Source: Manis javanica (lineage: Eukaryota > Chordata > Mammalia > Pholidota > Manidae). Taken from it: a stretch of 64,000 bases of DNA. The position numbers and the translations under genes were made by a program. The notes under the pieces are model-generated. The model made no database searches and was not told the DNA's origin. It saw nothing but the letters and a program-made list of their open reading frames with translations. This document shows positions 25,501-38,546 of this stretch, piece after piece; position 1 is the stretch's first letter, and every line of letters starts with the position of its first letter. The stretch covers positions 24,881,343 through 24,945,342 of the forward strand of contig NC_133156.1 of assembly GCF_040802235.1 (NCBI RefSeq), read 5' to 3'.

Positions 25501-26340
25501 GAATCTGGTGCTGTTTTTTTCATTCAGGTTCTCTTCTTTCTCCGTCTCCAGAGGTTAGTGAAATCATTTGATACTTGTATTTCTCTGTGTGGCTTATTTC
25601 ACTGAGCATAATACCTTCTATCTACATCCATGTTGTTGTAAATGGTAGGATTTGTTTTCTTCATCTAGCAGAATAATACTACACTGTTCATCTTCTGATG
25701 GACACTTATCTTGGTTATTTTGAATAGAGCTGTGATAAACATAGGGGTGGAAATGTCTGAAATTAACTGGGCTGCTGCATTCTGTTATTTTTAATGTGTA
25801 TGTATGTATGTATTCATTTATGTACTTATTTATTCTTTGTTTATTTATCATTAGTCTACAACTACATGAGTAACAGTATGTTTACTAGATTTCCCCCCAC
25901 GACGAATTTACCAAGGGATAAGGGACTAGGAAGGCTGGCTGGGAAGGGAGGGAGAAGGGTGGAAACGTGTCATTACAATTAGCTCACATAATGTGGTGAG
26001 GTCCCACAGGTAAGTCAGTATAGTATAGAAAAGTCAAGTAGTGATAGTATAGCATCTTACTATGCTGACGTACAGTGACTGTAATGGGGTATGTTGGGGG
26101 GACTTGATGATCTAGGCAGTCTAGTAACAATGTTGCTCATATAATTGTAGATTGGTTATAGTGAATAGCGCTGTGATAAACAGAGTTGCACGTGTCATTT
26201 TTAAACTGGTCTGCTGCTTTCTTTCTTTCTTTGTGTATGTATTTATTTATTTATTCATGCATTCATTCATTTGTCTATGTATGTATGTATGTATGTATGT
26301 ATGTATGCATGTATTTATGTATGCATGTATCTATCTACCT
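22517..26340 (-). repeat. Diverged, inverted relative of the macrosatellite: L1 3'-end pieces (right part)
   Basis: At least five L1 3'-end pieces are joined by AT-rich and tetranucleotide linkers: TTTA near 23190, TATC near 23820 and 25180, TATG near 25110 and 26280. The segment 24240-25080 repeats 16998-17835 with an offset of 7,243 bp (same 10-mer GATGATGCAG at 17053 and 24296). The segment 25790-26230 repeats 17865-18300 with an offset near 7.93 kb. The unequal offsets indicate indels or rearrangement after duplication. No intact ORF is present. Confidence 0.8.
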
Positions 26341-26344
26341 ATTG

Positions 26345-26760
26345 TTTGCTTTGTGGTACATTTTAGAGTCAATGTGTATTTACCGTGCCTTAGCCTTGGA
26401 ACCAGCCCTTACTTGTTTTAATGGAAAGTGGTGTCTAGAAAGCAATATCTGGGTAGTAGGGGTGTTCATTGCTATTTGGTATCATGCTCCCAGGTATTCC
26501 CAGTGGACAGAGCTAAGAGCATACATTATCACAGACAATTACCTTTATGTTTATTTGTATACCTATCTTGTATATGGAAAGCTATGAGTTCATTCTGATT
26601 TCTCTAATTCCAATCCAACACCACAGGATTCATTTTTTTTCTTCCTTTCTGTGTTTGTAATGCCCTTCTTTGGTGGTGAGAAACAGGGCTATTTATAGTT
26701 TTTGCTATTTATTTTTGCTATTTATATATGTGATCAGTCTCACTGTATGTACACAGTTTC
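26345..26760. mobile_element. Old L1 fragment (L1M-type), tentative
   Basis: The order 'AATGGAAAGTGGTGTCTAGA', 'ATCTGGGTAGTAGGGGTG', 'GTGGACAGAGCTAAGAGC', 'TGAGTTCATTCTGATTTC' and 'CCAATCCAACACCACAGG' is one I associate with an old L1M 3' region. It starts right where the inverted macrosatellite-like block ends. Confidence 0.5.
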
Positions 26761-28055
26761 AGTTATTGCTGACAAATCCTCTCTTATTACTGAAGACTGC
26801 TTACTCTCCCTCTTGGGCCCTTAGACCCCATGCCAGTTTCCCTGCACTCTTGGGGACTCACCTCTCTCCTGCTTATGCTCTGACTTCTGGTGGTGAACTA
26901 CCCCTCTCCTGATTGCCCTCCTCACCCTGTTGGTCTTCATACCATACCAGGTTGCCACTCTTTATTTGAGCTTTGACAGCCCATTATGGGCTACTGTGAC
27001 CCCCCACCCCACAGTTCCTCTTCCTACAGACACCTTACCTAATGTCTTTAAGGCTGAATTTCTCAAGAACAGAAGGAAAACGAAAGGGAAGAGTAAGAGC
27101 TCCATTATGTTTTGTAAAATTCCCTATTCCTTCTGACTCCAGTGGAAATGTATTACTCAAATCAAGGTATAAAGAAACAACATTTCTTGACTGATAGATA
27201 TAATATAAGACTCTGTACTATTCCCATGTAATAGTAACAGCAAAGGAGAGGAAATATTCAGCCTGAATGGCATTGAAGAAAGGATAATAAGACAAATATA
27301 TTCCAGTCTTGCGGTCAGCAGATCTGATACATTAATCTGATTATTACATGTCACAAAAGAAGACACATTGCTTGGAATCTTTGCATTTTTTTAAAGCCTC
27401 TTAGCTGGCTTTCAAGGGTTCCCAGAGCTATTCTGACAGGCCTTTTCCGTCTCAGATTCTGTAGGTCACAGACATCTGGCACTGCCTTCTTTGCTGTAGG
27501 CTGTGCTCACTAGAATGTGCTTCCCAGGCTCTCTTTGACCTCAGTAGAAAGCTCTATTATCTCAAAGACAAAGTGTGTAGGGGGAAGGCATACTTGTGTG
27601 CATGGTAGTACTTAGGGATCAGTCTAAGCTCTACCGATGCACATGTGTCATCCCCACTGCCCCTCCTCCACATTCTCATCCCCTGGCATTCCTTCTGAAT
27701 GCTGAGTTCAGAGGAGCTGGACTGGAATAGGCAGCCACACAGCTCCTCACTGTGACCTGGTCAATGTCTACAATGTAGGACCTTATAACATTGAGTTTGG
27801 TCAAGTTCTGGCATCAATGGGTACCAGTATGGGAACCTAAAAATAAACCAAACAGAGGAAGCTTCAAAGATGTCCTGGAAGGTGAAAGGGACTAGAAGTT
27901 ACAGAGGGCAGTGGGATGACTTCTAATGGCCCCATGGCAGCCATCAGAAATTCTTAAATTGCCAGGAATGTCATTGAATACTGTACATGCTATCTCAAGT
28001 GGGGACAGTACTGAGCATCGTGAATATAATAGTTTTTCAGAATTCAGAACAGGGA
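26761..28055. other. Non-coding spacer
   Basis: Unique-looking sequence with no gene supported. Frames are under 81 codons and unrelated to known families. Confidence 0.5.
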
Positions 28056-28058
28056 AGC

Positions 28059-28083
28059 GTGTGTGTGTGTGTGTGTGTGTGTG
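28059..28083. repeat. (GT)n microsatellite
   Basis: A perfect GT run of about 12 units, followed by GCATGTAG. Confidence 0.95.
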
Positions 28084-31000
28084 CATGTAGAGAGGGATGC
28101 CTTGTGGTGTCTGCTCTCCAAGGAGAGTTTGATGTAGTCAGATCCCAGGCCTTGATGTCCTCAGAGCCCAATTTCATCAATAAATGACTTACCAGTTTTT
28201 TATATCCAGTAAATAGCTGACCCTAGGTTTGATGTGCAATTCCACCTGCTTATTAAGGCTTTAATTTTTTCTCATGTTGCCAAACTCATTATGTCTAAAC
28301 CAGACTCATGAATTTTCCTCACAAAACCACATGAACACCCTGGGCTTTTGTTTGGCAGTTATAGTTACACAGACTGAAAAACCAGAAATCACGTTCTATT
28401 CTTTCTTCTCTGCCAAGGCCTCTCAGTCACCAACAACAGGCAAGTTTTTTCCAACATCTTTGCCATCAATCCTTTAATTTCCTACTGCCTGTTTTTTAGT
28501 TCAGACACTAATTGTCTCACACTGGACTGCTCTAACTTAGCCTCATATTTTAGCAAATATTTTTTATTTAATGGAGAAATGTTGATTGACACCTATGTAT
28601 TAGAGTACTTCTGTATACTGGTACTATAACCTATGGGTCATTTTGGGTTAATTTTTCACAAAATTAGAATCATAATTAGCATAAAGCCATTTTCTCCATT
28701 ATGTTATGAAGTTTTATGTGCAGTCATGTTCTATTTTGGAATAACAATTCATAGAAATTTTATGAAAATCATAAGGCACATAGGGCCAAGTTTTCCCTCT
28801 CAGCAGTTCTCTTAGTCATTCAGCCAAGTGTGCCTGGATGAACTGAACCATAAAAGGAAGTGGGAGATGAAAGGGATTGCCAGTAGTTACTGTTTTTTTC
28901 ACTTGATCTTGATGTATATCATATATGTGTTTATGGTTAAAGGCTGCTGTTGTCCATTATAACCAAGTGAGTGTAGTCTTTATTGGAATCTGGTAATATT
29001 TATCAAAAGCAATATAAAGATCATAAGTTCTGATTGTAAAATAGCATCTTCCCTTATAAAATCTGTTTTAGCTTTACAAGCTAAGTAACAGATGTGGAGG
29101 ACTATAGAGTGGATTGTTTGAGGCAAATGAAGCTACCTTAAACTCACATGAAAAAACATAGAAGCTGCTTCTTATTCCTCTTCACATAATTCTGAGCATT
29201 TATAGTATCAAGAAATATTTAGGAGGTAGAATAAGGCTTGGTGGTGGAATTGAATGGATGGCACAAAATAGAAATGAGGTTTTTTGGTTTTGTTTTTATT
29301 TTGATTATGAGAAATAATACTGAATCATCATAACAATGGAAACAAATTTGTTTGGAAATTAATCAGCCCCTCTAGGCACTTAAACTCTATAATGAAAAAT
29401 TTACTCCTTCTAACTCTGCCACCCCAAGTGCCTTTGGAAAAATAACTTATTTACATTCCCATCTAAAGATAAGACATGATCACATTTGCCACCAGATATT
29501 ATTGCAAAATTCTTTTTGGCCCTTTATGAAAAGTTCTGTAGAGACATAAGAAATGAAAACATCCTAGAGTACACAAATATTTATACTACTAGAAAAAATA
29601 ATCATTTGCTTCACTTAAGTTGTCATCAGTGCATTTATAAAGGATTATAAGAATTTTTATAAGTCTCAATGGTATTAGTAGGTATCTAATATTAAAAAAG
29701 TAAGTCCAATTTCATTTAAAGTTAAAGGCAGGATGTGAATTATAATGGAAATAGTGCATAACTACTTTAGTGCTTTTTTAAAAAGCTATCTTTATATTTT
29801 AGCTAAATACTTTCAAAGCGTAAATGGTTGTCATTGTAAGTCCCTAAAATACAAATGGCTTTGACCTTTTAGAATATTGTTTTGAATTTAGTTACCACTG
29901 TAAACTTTAAGGGTATGATTTTGTTTTTTATTATCAAATACCTCTTTCTTCCTGCCTTATAATAAGAAAGACACAATTCTTAGCTCCAATACCAAATAGA
30001 ATAAGTATGACCATAATTTCATACAAAGGCAAGGTCAGATTTAAAAGCCACAAGGAGATTAGATTGGCACAAATGAATGTATGCATGTATTATATTCAAT
30101 TGAATAGAGTTGAATTCTGTGTATGGTATATGTGTATCAATGGGTACTTTTGGAAAGCTGTTCTCTTAGGTAGCAATTAGCTGTCATTGACTGAGTTTGC
30201 AAAGTACAGCAAGGTCATAAATAAACAGTACAGTAAGACATTCCACTTAACCCAGATTATAAATGAAATCAGTCACAGGCTGTTTATATTTGTGATGTGG
30301 GGGGCATACTGATAAAGAGAAAAGATGCACAAGGGTTACTGCTAAGCTTGTGCTTTAGTTATTCTACAGAAAGAGAGAGAGGCAAAGACAAAAATTGACT
30401 AATGGTGTGAGGTTCATTCCTCAAGGAACCCAAATCATAAGTGCTGTCCTAAAGCTTCCCCACTGGTTATAGTTTTAAAAGAGATCACTTACCTTCTGGA
30501 GCTGTCATCTGGCAGGCAGCAGGGTCTGTGCAGAGGGAGAACAACCACAGAGCAGCGCAGAAGACAGCACTTCCCAGTACCACAGCATGTCTGGGACCAG
30601 GCAAATGCTTTGGTACACCAGTTCTGCACTTCTGCACAGTTCATTCATAGCGTTTACACTGAGAAGGGAGTAGTTAACAGGGATGGGGCCATCTGTGCAA
30701 GGGGAAGTCTGAATATATCAAATAGTCAAAGCATCTTGGAGTCCTTTGGTCATATGCTTTCTTAGGAGGAGTTTGTCAAGATGGACTCTGATGAAGTCAG
30801 GTTCTTCTGTCTGTGGGAAATAAAATGGAAGGTCTTGTTAAACAGACCTCTAACGTCAACTTTCCTCAAGCCTGGAAGCCCTCAATGATGGGGTAGGGCC
30901 GAGGGAAGGGTATCAGGGTAATGGAGATTCACAATCAACTTTCTGATTGCTGTGCATCTGTCTTTAAAGAGGGAGTAAATCAGCCTTCAGTTAAGAAACA

Positions 31001-33840
31001 AATACAGTGCAGACCTTGGTAGTAAAGAAGAGCAGAACCTGTCAAGTCCTCATCCCTGAGGTATTAAAGTTGAGGTTCATTCACAACTAGTTTGCTCATG
31101 ACTGGCTTCCATCCTGATGGCAAAAGTCTGTTCTGACTGGTTGATACCAATTGTAACTGCGTTGACCATTATATCTGCTGGAGTTTTTGCCAGCCCATGG
31201 CCGTTAAGGAGCCTAGGAAGTTCACAAAACTGTTAGCTGCAGTTAGATTGGGAGGGATGGAGAATGAATTGACCATACATTTTGGATCCAAAGATGCAAA
31301 CAATTTAGCCATATTTTTTTCTGTGTAGTGAATTAAGTATTTTCCTCCAACCAGAGCCAAAGGCAAGAGAGGAAAGATCTGGGAGGATACAGTGTCTGTT
31401 GTGTGGTCCTCCTAGGCATGCCCTAAAGGAGTGCCGGAGTGTTTGAGCCTTCCCCTCCCCTCATCTGTGAAGCACTTCCCTTCAGATTAGTTCTAATCCT
31501 TTGCTCCATAACATATACTGCTTTTTACTAATGGTTATAGTTTTACAAATGTGTGTGTGTGTGATCCTTGATGATAGAGAGGAAACATGTCATTTCCTGT
31601 TGCCTTTGTTTGCCACGCCTTGTATATTGCATCACTTTGTTGACTGATAAATTAATACAAATAAACATAGTCTTGCCCAGGGGATTCCATTCTTTCTATG
31701 CCCTACTCTCCTATTCCCTACTTTTTCCTGAAAGATGAAGGCTCTGCCAAGGACCTCAGCAGGCCCCAGTGTATGGATTTAAAAATGCATGGGACATCTC
31801 AATTGTTTATTTAATGAAATTTTATTAAAATGAGTATTTTACCAGGAATCCCACTGAAGTCTTTACAGGACCTAGAGAGGAAAAAAGAGCTCACATCTTG
31901 TGAAAGTGTATTAAATTCACAAAGAGGAGAGGTGCCATTGGACGATCTTTTCTTGGACATGGCCTTGGGTGTTCTGTTTTGTACTGTTTGGGTAGGTATG
32001 TGGGAGATAGGGTGGATATTTTCAGCTGGTTTAGATGTTTGAGGTGGGGATGTGAGAGGGATTGAGTGAGACTTCTGTGTGATAATGCACAGAGAATCTT
32101 AAAGCTCTCTCTTCCTTACCTGCCTATATGGAAAAAGCACCCAGTCAAACTCAGTCATCAAGGCAGTGACTCAGTCAGACAGGAACCACAGGAAATATTT
32201 ATACAGGATGGTCTGTTATGTGGAATCTGTGGAAACCACACCACCCTTCCTATGGGTCAGCTGCCAAAGTCCTGAAATAGATGGAAGCACTGGGACCTTG
32301 CTGTTCTGGTATTTAGCCTTGCTATGCAGCACATAACTGGGGGGAGGGCTTCACTCCCATCATGATTCCCTGTGGTCTCTCCCATCCCCAGTTTACTACC
32401 ATTCCTTCATTTCCTCTCACACCCTTTCACCTGTTTAAACTTGGGAGAAAACAAGGAAAGAGGAAAGACAGGAAGGGCGATCCAACAGGCCTTCATCTGA
32501 GAAGACAGCTACCTGCATCGTGCGCTGTTGCTGGCTTCAGGCCTTCCCGGGGCAGCTCCAGACACCTCCTCCAATTGTTGACTCTTACAGAAAGTTCTTT
32601 TTCCCTGTCACGTCCATATCCCAACCATGGATTTTGTCATTCCTTGTGCATTGTGTTTATGCAATGAATTTTCTTTCCCTCACCACTCTCCCCTGTATAC
32701 AGACACAAAAATCCCTGTAAGATATTTATCTATATTTTAGAATTACAATAGAAATGTACATCACTCCAGTGAGTACTTCTCAAGACAGCACCAACTAGAT
32801 GGAGTTTAAAGGTGATCTAGGACAACCCGCACCTTTGAGAGGCCCAAAGTGGTAAAATGACCTTCCCCAAATCAAATGCATCCGAAACAAGGGAACCCAA
32901 ACAAGAATTAGTACAAATGCTTTGTGAGGACTGTCTGTCGTCCTTGGCCCTTGCAGCCAATCAATGACCAATAATTGCAACATGGCTTTGAAACAAGGTA
33001 TTCAAACTCTCTAATAATGAAGAATGATGAGGACAAAGATGAGGAATGGCAGAGGTGCCTCGGGCTCAGGTACACTCTGAAATGTTAAGTCTGCTGAAAC
33101 CCACCGGAAATTAATGAAGGGAGCTCTATTCTGGGGCAGAAACTCCTGACCTTTCCATCTGTCAAGTTTTATTGCCATGATTTAAACATTATGGATCTCT
33201 GTGAGCCATTATCTGCATCTCTCTTTGCTGTAAATCACACTGAGAATGTTCTACAGAGTTACAAGAAGGAAAAAGGAGCAGCTATGAATAGGACATACAG
33301 CTTGTTGTTGCCAAACCGTTTTTCAATAATGGATAAAAATTCAGTCCCCCAAACCACATGTGTCCTTGCTAGTGTTCCCCATTACATCCTGCCACCCCAA
33401 TTCAGTGGATTACCCACCAGTGACAGTGATTTGTCAAGTTCAAGTGTGACATGTTGAAAACCAGGGTACAGACTATCAGAGCTTTTAGGAAGTTACACAT
33501 GATTTTGTAGAGATGCAGATTGTTGGAGGGGATTCTCTTAGCAGTGTTCTTTCTGTGGAGTCCTAATGAGAATGTCTACTGCTAACAATTTTTTATATTA
33601 AAATATTCCATTAATTTTTTAAAAAAGCGTGAGCAGCAGTGAAAGGGAATGGATTCCTTCCTCTGATACCACCCTGAATTAAGAAATACAGTAAGGCAAA
33701 TGATTCTGTACTTCTTTCATTTTTCAGTGTTCACAAATTCTTGAACTTAAAATCAGTATATGATTTTGATAATCAGTGGTCATGCTTTCTCATGGAGGGC
33801 CTTTAATTTCAGAGATGACAACAAATGTTACAGGACACTT
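28084..33840. other. Single-copy non-coding spacer
   Basis: Mostly AT-rich sequence with few repeats. A short GT patch lies near 31552-31562. On the minus strand, 'CCAGAAGGTAAGTGATC' (about 30482-30498 reversed) is a good-looking splice donor. It follows about 110 bp of sequence open in one frame, but that frame has no upstream start and no recognisable protein, so I do not call an exon. Nothing else is supported. Confidence 0.45.
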
Positions 33841-33892
33841 TGGAGCTAAACCACCATAATCTAGTCTGGAGCTAAACCACTATAATCTAGTC
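33841..33892. repeat. Tandem duplication, 26 bp x 2
   Basis: TGGAGCTAAACCACCATAAT plus CTAGTC occurs twice in direct succession (33841-33866 and 33867-33892) with one mismatch (CCACC/CCACT). A small recent local duplication. Confidence 0.95.
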
Positions 33893-34159
33893 TTTATAGA
33901 TAATTGAAATCGACTTTTTTTTTCCAACTCTGTTACCCTGGAGGTAATCAGGAGGTACTGTCAATAAAACAATCTCTGGGCCAATCACATATATTCCCAT
34001 TGCTTCAAATCAGTAATTCTGATTGACTTATTTTTCATCTCCTTAGTGATCCAATCCAACCTTTTGTCAGGGGCACGATGGCATCAAGAGGATACAGTTT
34101 TAGGGGCCAGGGCATATGGGGCCAACTCCTGACCTTGAAATGGACTAAGGACCTCTGAC

Positions 34160-34215
34160 AAGTCAGTTTACCTCTGAATCTTGTTTCCTCTGTCTGTAAA
34201 ATGAAAGCATTGAAT
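34160..34215 (-). repeat. Possible MIR fragment
   Basis: 'CAAGTCAGTTTACCTCTGAA' followed by 'TTTCCTCTGTCTGTAAAATG' resembles the reversed MIR core. Short and decayed. Confidence 0.5.
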
Positions 34216-35440
34216 TAAACAAACTATAAATTTTCTTCTAGTTTTAGCATTCACTGTGTCTGAAATGGAAAGAAAAGCAGAATAAAGGAGCAAAACAGCA
34301 GGGATAGGCCACATGATAGATACTTCATGCCTGCATAGTTGGCAGTCAGCAGCACCAGAGACATGAAATCCTGCCTCTGGCATCATTTTAATCTGGGATG
34401 AGAGCACTCACTTCCTTGCTAGGACAAGATCTTATTCCATATCAAATATTACAGTTTCTTTAAAAGCTAAATTTCAATTAGTCATAATGCACGAATCCCA
34501 AGGTACAATCAGGATTGGATCACAAGTCAATCACAGAGTTAATCACTGTATCTAACTTCTTCCAAGATCATTTTCTATACTCATGCATGAATTCTCATCT
34601 CTCTCGTTGTCTCTTTGTAGACAATCATTGAACTAGGTTTTAAAATAATGAACTAACCTTCTGCAATTTCCTACTCTAATCTGAGGTACATTTTAGCTGA
34701 GGGTAGTTTTTATAGTCATTTAGCCCTCTGGTGAGTTGTGCTCAGTCATATTTATGTATAAATGCTCCATCATTTTACACTGAGAAACTCATGCCCGGTG
34801 AATGTCTCATGAAATTAATTTTGCAAATTAGCTGTATTTCTGTCAATCCAACCCAAAATAGAGGGCCCTTTGCAGAGTATGAAATGGGGGTTATGGCAAG
34901 TGGCACCTAGTTTATTCTCAGAATCAGAGTTGCCCAAGAGAGAACTTGCCTTTGGCATTCCTGAAGCGGGAATACACTGCATTTCTGTCAATGTCCTGGG
35001 GCCTTTCTATCATGGAGACCCATGAAGTTCTTCTTGAGAGGTTGTGAGAGCTAAAACAAGAATAAGAATATGGCTCCCTTGACACCAGTGACTACATTCC
35101 CTTGGATGGGGCCGAAGACTTGCTTGGTAGCAGGTTATGTCATAGTGAAGCCCCAATGCATTTGCCAGTAAGATTCTCAGCAAGCTATCCCTACACCATT
35201 GGAAATCATTCTCCTGCTCTTGATGGCAGCATGATGTAACAGGGCACATCTAGTTGCACAAACCCAGCAAACTTTACTGGGTACCTGTTTTGCATCAGGC
35301 AGATTAACTTAACTGAATCCATTAAGTTAATCACCAGTAATCTTTATCTCTTAAGAGCACTTAGTTCAATCTAGGGTCCATAGAAACCTTCTTGGAGCAA
35401 CTGATGCCTGCAGTGAGACTTAAAGGAGGAAAAAGAGTCA
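34216..35440. other. Non-coding spacer
   Basis: No gene supported. The stretch 34740-34860 is repeat-free and contains 'GAAATTAATTTTGCAAATTA', a composition seen in conserved non-coding elements, but this is weak. Confidence 0.4.
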
Positions 35441-35526
35441 GCCACATGGACAAACCCAGGGAAAACTTCCCTAGAGAAATCTAGCCACATGGACAAACCC
35501 AGGGAAAACTTCCCTAGAGAAATCTA
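35441..35526. repeat. Tandem duplication, 43 bp x 2
   Basis: The 43-bp block starting GCCACATGGACAAACCCAGG and ending AGAGAAATCTA occurs at 35441-35483 and again at 35484-35526 with no difference seen. A recent local duplication. Confidence 0.97.
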
Positions 35527-35594
35527 GAACAGGGTAGAGTCTGGAAAATCTCCACTGCTGCAGAGAAAGGCAGGCAGGCTAGTGTGAGCAGAGC

Positions 35595-35790
35595 ATGAGG
35601 TGGCACTTTTTCTGTAAAGGGCTGACTAGTAAAAATTTCAGGCTTTGTGGTCTGACACTCCTGACAGACTCAGTTCTGTTGGTGTAAGATGAAAGCAGCC
35701 ATTTGCAGTGTGCCAGTAACATTTTATTTCCAAACCAGGCAGCTGGCAATATTTGGCCCAGGAGCCATCATTTGCCGGCCCCTGGAGAAG
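35595..35790. mobile_element. hAT-Charlie type DNA transposon remnant
   Basis: 'TTTTTCTGTAAAGGGCTGAC', 'AAAATTTCAGGCTTTGTGG', 'GATGAAAGCAGCCATTTGC', 'ACATTTTATTTCCAAACCAG' and 'TTTGGCCCAGGAGCC...GCCGGCCCCTG' occur in the order of a common MER1-type element. It is moderately decayed and non-autonomous. Confidence 0.75.
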
Positions 35791-36579
35791 CGCATCAGTT
35801 GCTTGTAGGCAGAGCAGCATGGTGACTGGGAAGGTCGAGGTCTGTGGTGGCAGGACTCCTTTGTCAGGCAAAACAGCCTGGATTTGCAGGACTTGAGAAA
35901 AAGTTGGGGCCTGATCTGCCCATAGCAAAGCCAAAGGCTAGATGGTCTTCTTACCTCTTGCTGAGAGGAAAACTGCACCAAGCAAAGGTGTTGGCTATTA
36001 ATCTCTTCTCACAGCATGCCCAGTAGGAGGTTCCAGGCAAGGCCAGGCTCTTTCCTGCCTGTGACTGTAAGTAGCACTGTCTCTTTCCAGTTCTCCACAG
36101 GCATCTGGAGACAGGGGCATAATAGGATTTTTTATGACATTTGTTCAGTTCAAGAACAGGGGAAGGGGAGCAGGGGCTCTGATAGCACCAGGGATCTCTC
36201 ACAGAGAGATTTGGGAAATCACAAGCATTTATGCAAATGTGTATACCATGATGTTACGATTTTCCCTCTCTGTAGACTCCTGCTCCAACCAAATTTGCTG
36301 TGAGCCCAACGGAGAATAATTCAGCTCATTCTCTCATTGTGTGACAGTTTGGCTAGCTCCCTGCCACACAGTCATAATGTACCTGAAGTGAAATCATTTC
36401 TGTGTTCTTCTTGTCAAGTCTCAGAGGAGCAGGACAGAGTTAGACCCAACTAGACAAGGAAGGCTTAGGTAATTAAATCCTCCATTTAAAACAAAGGGTC
36501 CTACAGCCAGAGGGAGGGAAAAGGGAAACCAAAACTATTACCTGCTCCGTCTTATTTGATGCTCCAGACAACCGTGGAG

Positions 36580-36665
36580 GGAGGTACATAGTGCCCCTAT
36601 TTTCTGATGAGGAAACCAGGCCTTTGAGATGGCTAAGCTAGGCTTCAAAGCTAGGCCAGTAGCAC
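36580..36665 (+). repeat. MIR fragment
   Basis: 'CCTATTTTCTGATGAGGAAA' followed by 'CCAGGCCTTTGAGATGGC' and 'AAGCTAGG' matches the MIR central core in forward orientation. Confidence 0.65.
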
Positions 36666-37983
36666 AATTATCTTTTCAGCATATGTTTTTGCTTTGACAA
36701 ATTCAAACAGTTACTAAAATTATGAGATAATATTGAAAGGTGATTGGCATGCAGTTTCACAGTATTACTGGAAGTCAAGTCTGTATCATAGCCTCCCAGG
36801 GAAGAAGAAACCTCAAAGGTTATCTAAGCTAAGCATTAGTATGGGGGTCACTGGAGCCTTGGTGACACTGGTGGGCACGTGTTGGTAAGCCTGTGAACTA
36901 CTCTACCGTTAGAAATGTTAAGTGGTAGTATGAAAGCAGTCCAAACTAATTTGGGCTTTGAAATAGAAACTTGGCTGGTAAAGGAACCAGTTAAAAATGA
37001 CCCTTCAGAGCACTGCAAAGGATGGTAGGAGTTCCAGCCCAAGGTGCTTATAAGTATCTTACAGTATTTCAAAGCTTGACATGATTGGGAAACTAAATAA
37101 TCAGCTTGAAAACTCTATACAGTTTCTCAGGGCCTCATGTGAGAAATGTAACCTCTTCAATTATAAAAGGATATAGTGGGACCTACCATAAGGTGATTTA
37201 TGCCAAGATGTTAGGTATGCTGACTCCACAGGGAATTCTGCCTTCAGATAACTCCCAAGTCTTCAACTTCAGCCAAAATGCCATGGAAAAAAATTTTTTA
37301 AAGGCATGAATATAACTGTGAAAGAAATTCCTAAAATACATTGGGCATCCGCGAATAGTGCGGGCTTTCTGAAAGACTAGAGAAATGTTTCACAGAATAT
37401 AACTTTAGACCTTGAGTTTATCCTTGGGCTGCTCTAAAGGGTACACTGCCCCCAAGAGATAGAGGGGATGCTCATATGACTGAAGGTAAATGCTTCCTCC
37501 AATGTCAAGGAAACTTGGACCCTTGTAAATTGTTTTTTTTTAATGGTCTACACATAAATATAATTCAATTCAACAATTATGAAATGAAGGCTGGGACAGG
37601 TCAAAAGTCTCTGTTAGTGCTAATTAAATCTTTAAAGTATTAATCAGCAGTTGAATTCAGTGTGACTATTAGCTATGAAAATTGTCACCAAACTGAAAAT
37701 GCCTAATAGCAAACCCCAAATGTGAAGTCACTTGTTAAACTAGTTTTTAACCTTATCAATTGCAGTTGATAAAAGGATAAATTGATGTGAAAAATAAAAA
37801 TGAGCAACAGAAAACAGAAACAGTAGGACATTGCTAACCTGCAGATAGTACTCCCTAGCTTTATGTTAAGGGTCTTGGAATACAAGTTTGAGAACCATGA
37901 AACAGGCCGCCATCAAGGTTGTTGGCTTGTGCTTAACCGCATCTGAGAGTGTTACCTTTTTCAGATATATTGTGTATACTTGT
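36666..37983. other. Non-coding spacer up to the array edge
   Basis: Unique-looking sequence without a supported gene. The junction with the macrosatellite is at 37983/37984, where similarity to the later units begins abruptly with GACATGTGCAAC. Confidence 0.5.
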
Positions 37984-38546
37984 GACATGTGCAACCCTAT
38001 GTTTGTCACAGCACTATACACAATAGTCACGATAAGTGTCCATCAGTAGATGAACAGTGGAATATTATTCAGCCAGATGAAGAAAATCAATCCTACCAAT
38101 TACAACAACGTGGATGGAGCTAGAGGGTATTATGCTCAGTGAATTAAGCCGTGCAGAACACTAAAAATGTCAAATGATTTCACTCACCTGTGGAGTATCA
38201 GAAAAAATAAAAAGAGGGAAGGAACAAGACAGTAGTAGCCTCACCGAACCCAAGAATGGACTCATGGTTACAAAAGGGAATGTGACTGAGGAGGATGGGT
38301 TGGAAAGGAGGGAAGAGAGGGAAAATGGGGCAGTAGGAGTAGCACACATAATGTGGGCAGGGGGCAGGCATGGGCAAGGCAGTATAACACAGTGAAGATT
38401 ACTAGCGCTTCTACAGCATATTCCTGGGCTAATGGACATTGACTCTTATAGGCTATGAGGTGGGGACTTGGTAATGGGGGTAGTTTAATAACCATAATGT
38501 TGCTCATGGAACTGTTCAGTACTGACACCAAAATAAAAAGAAACAC

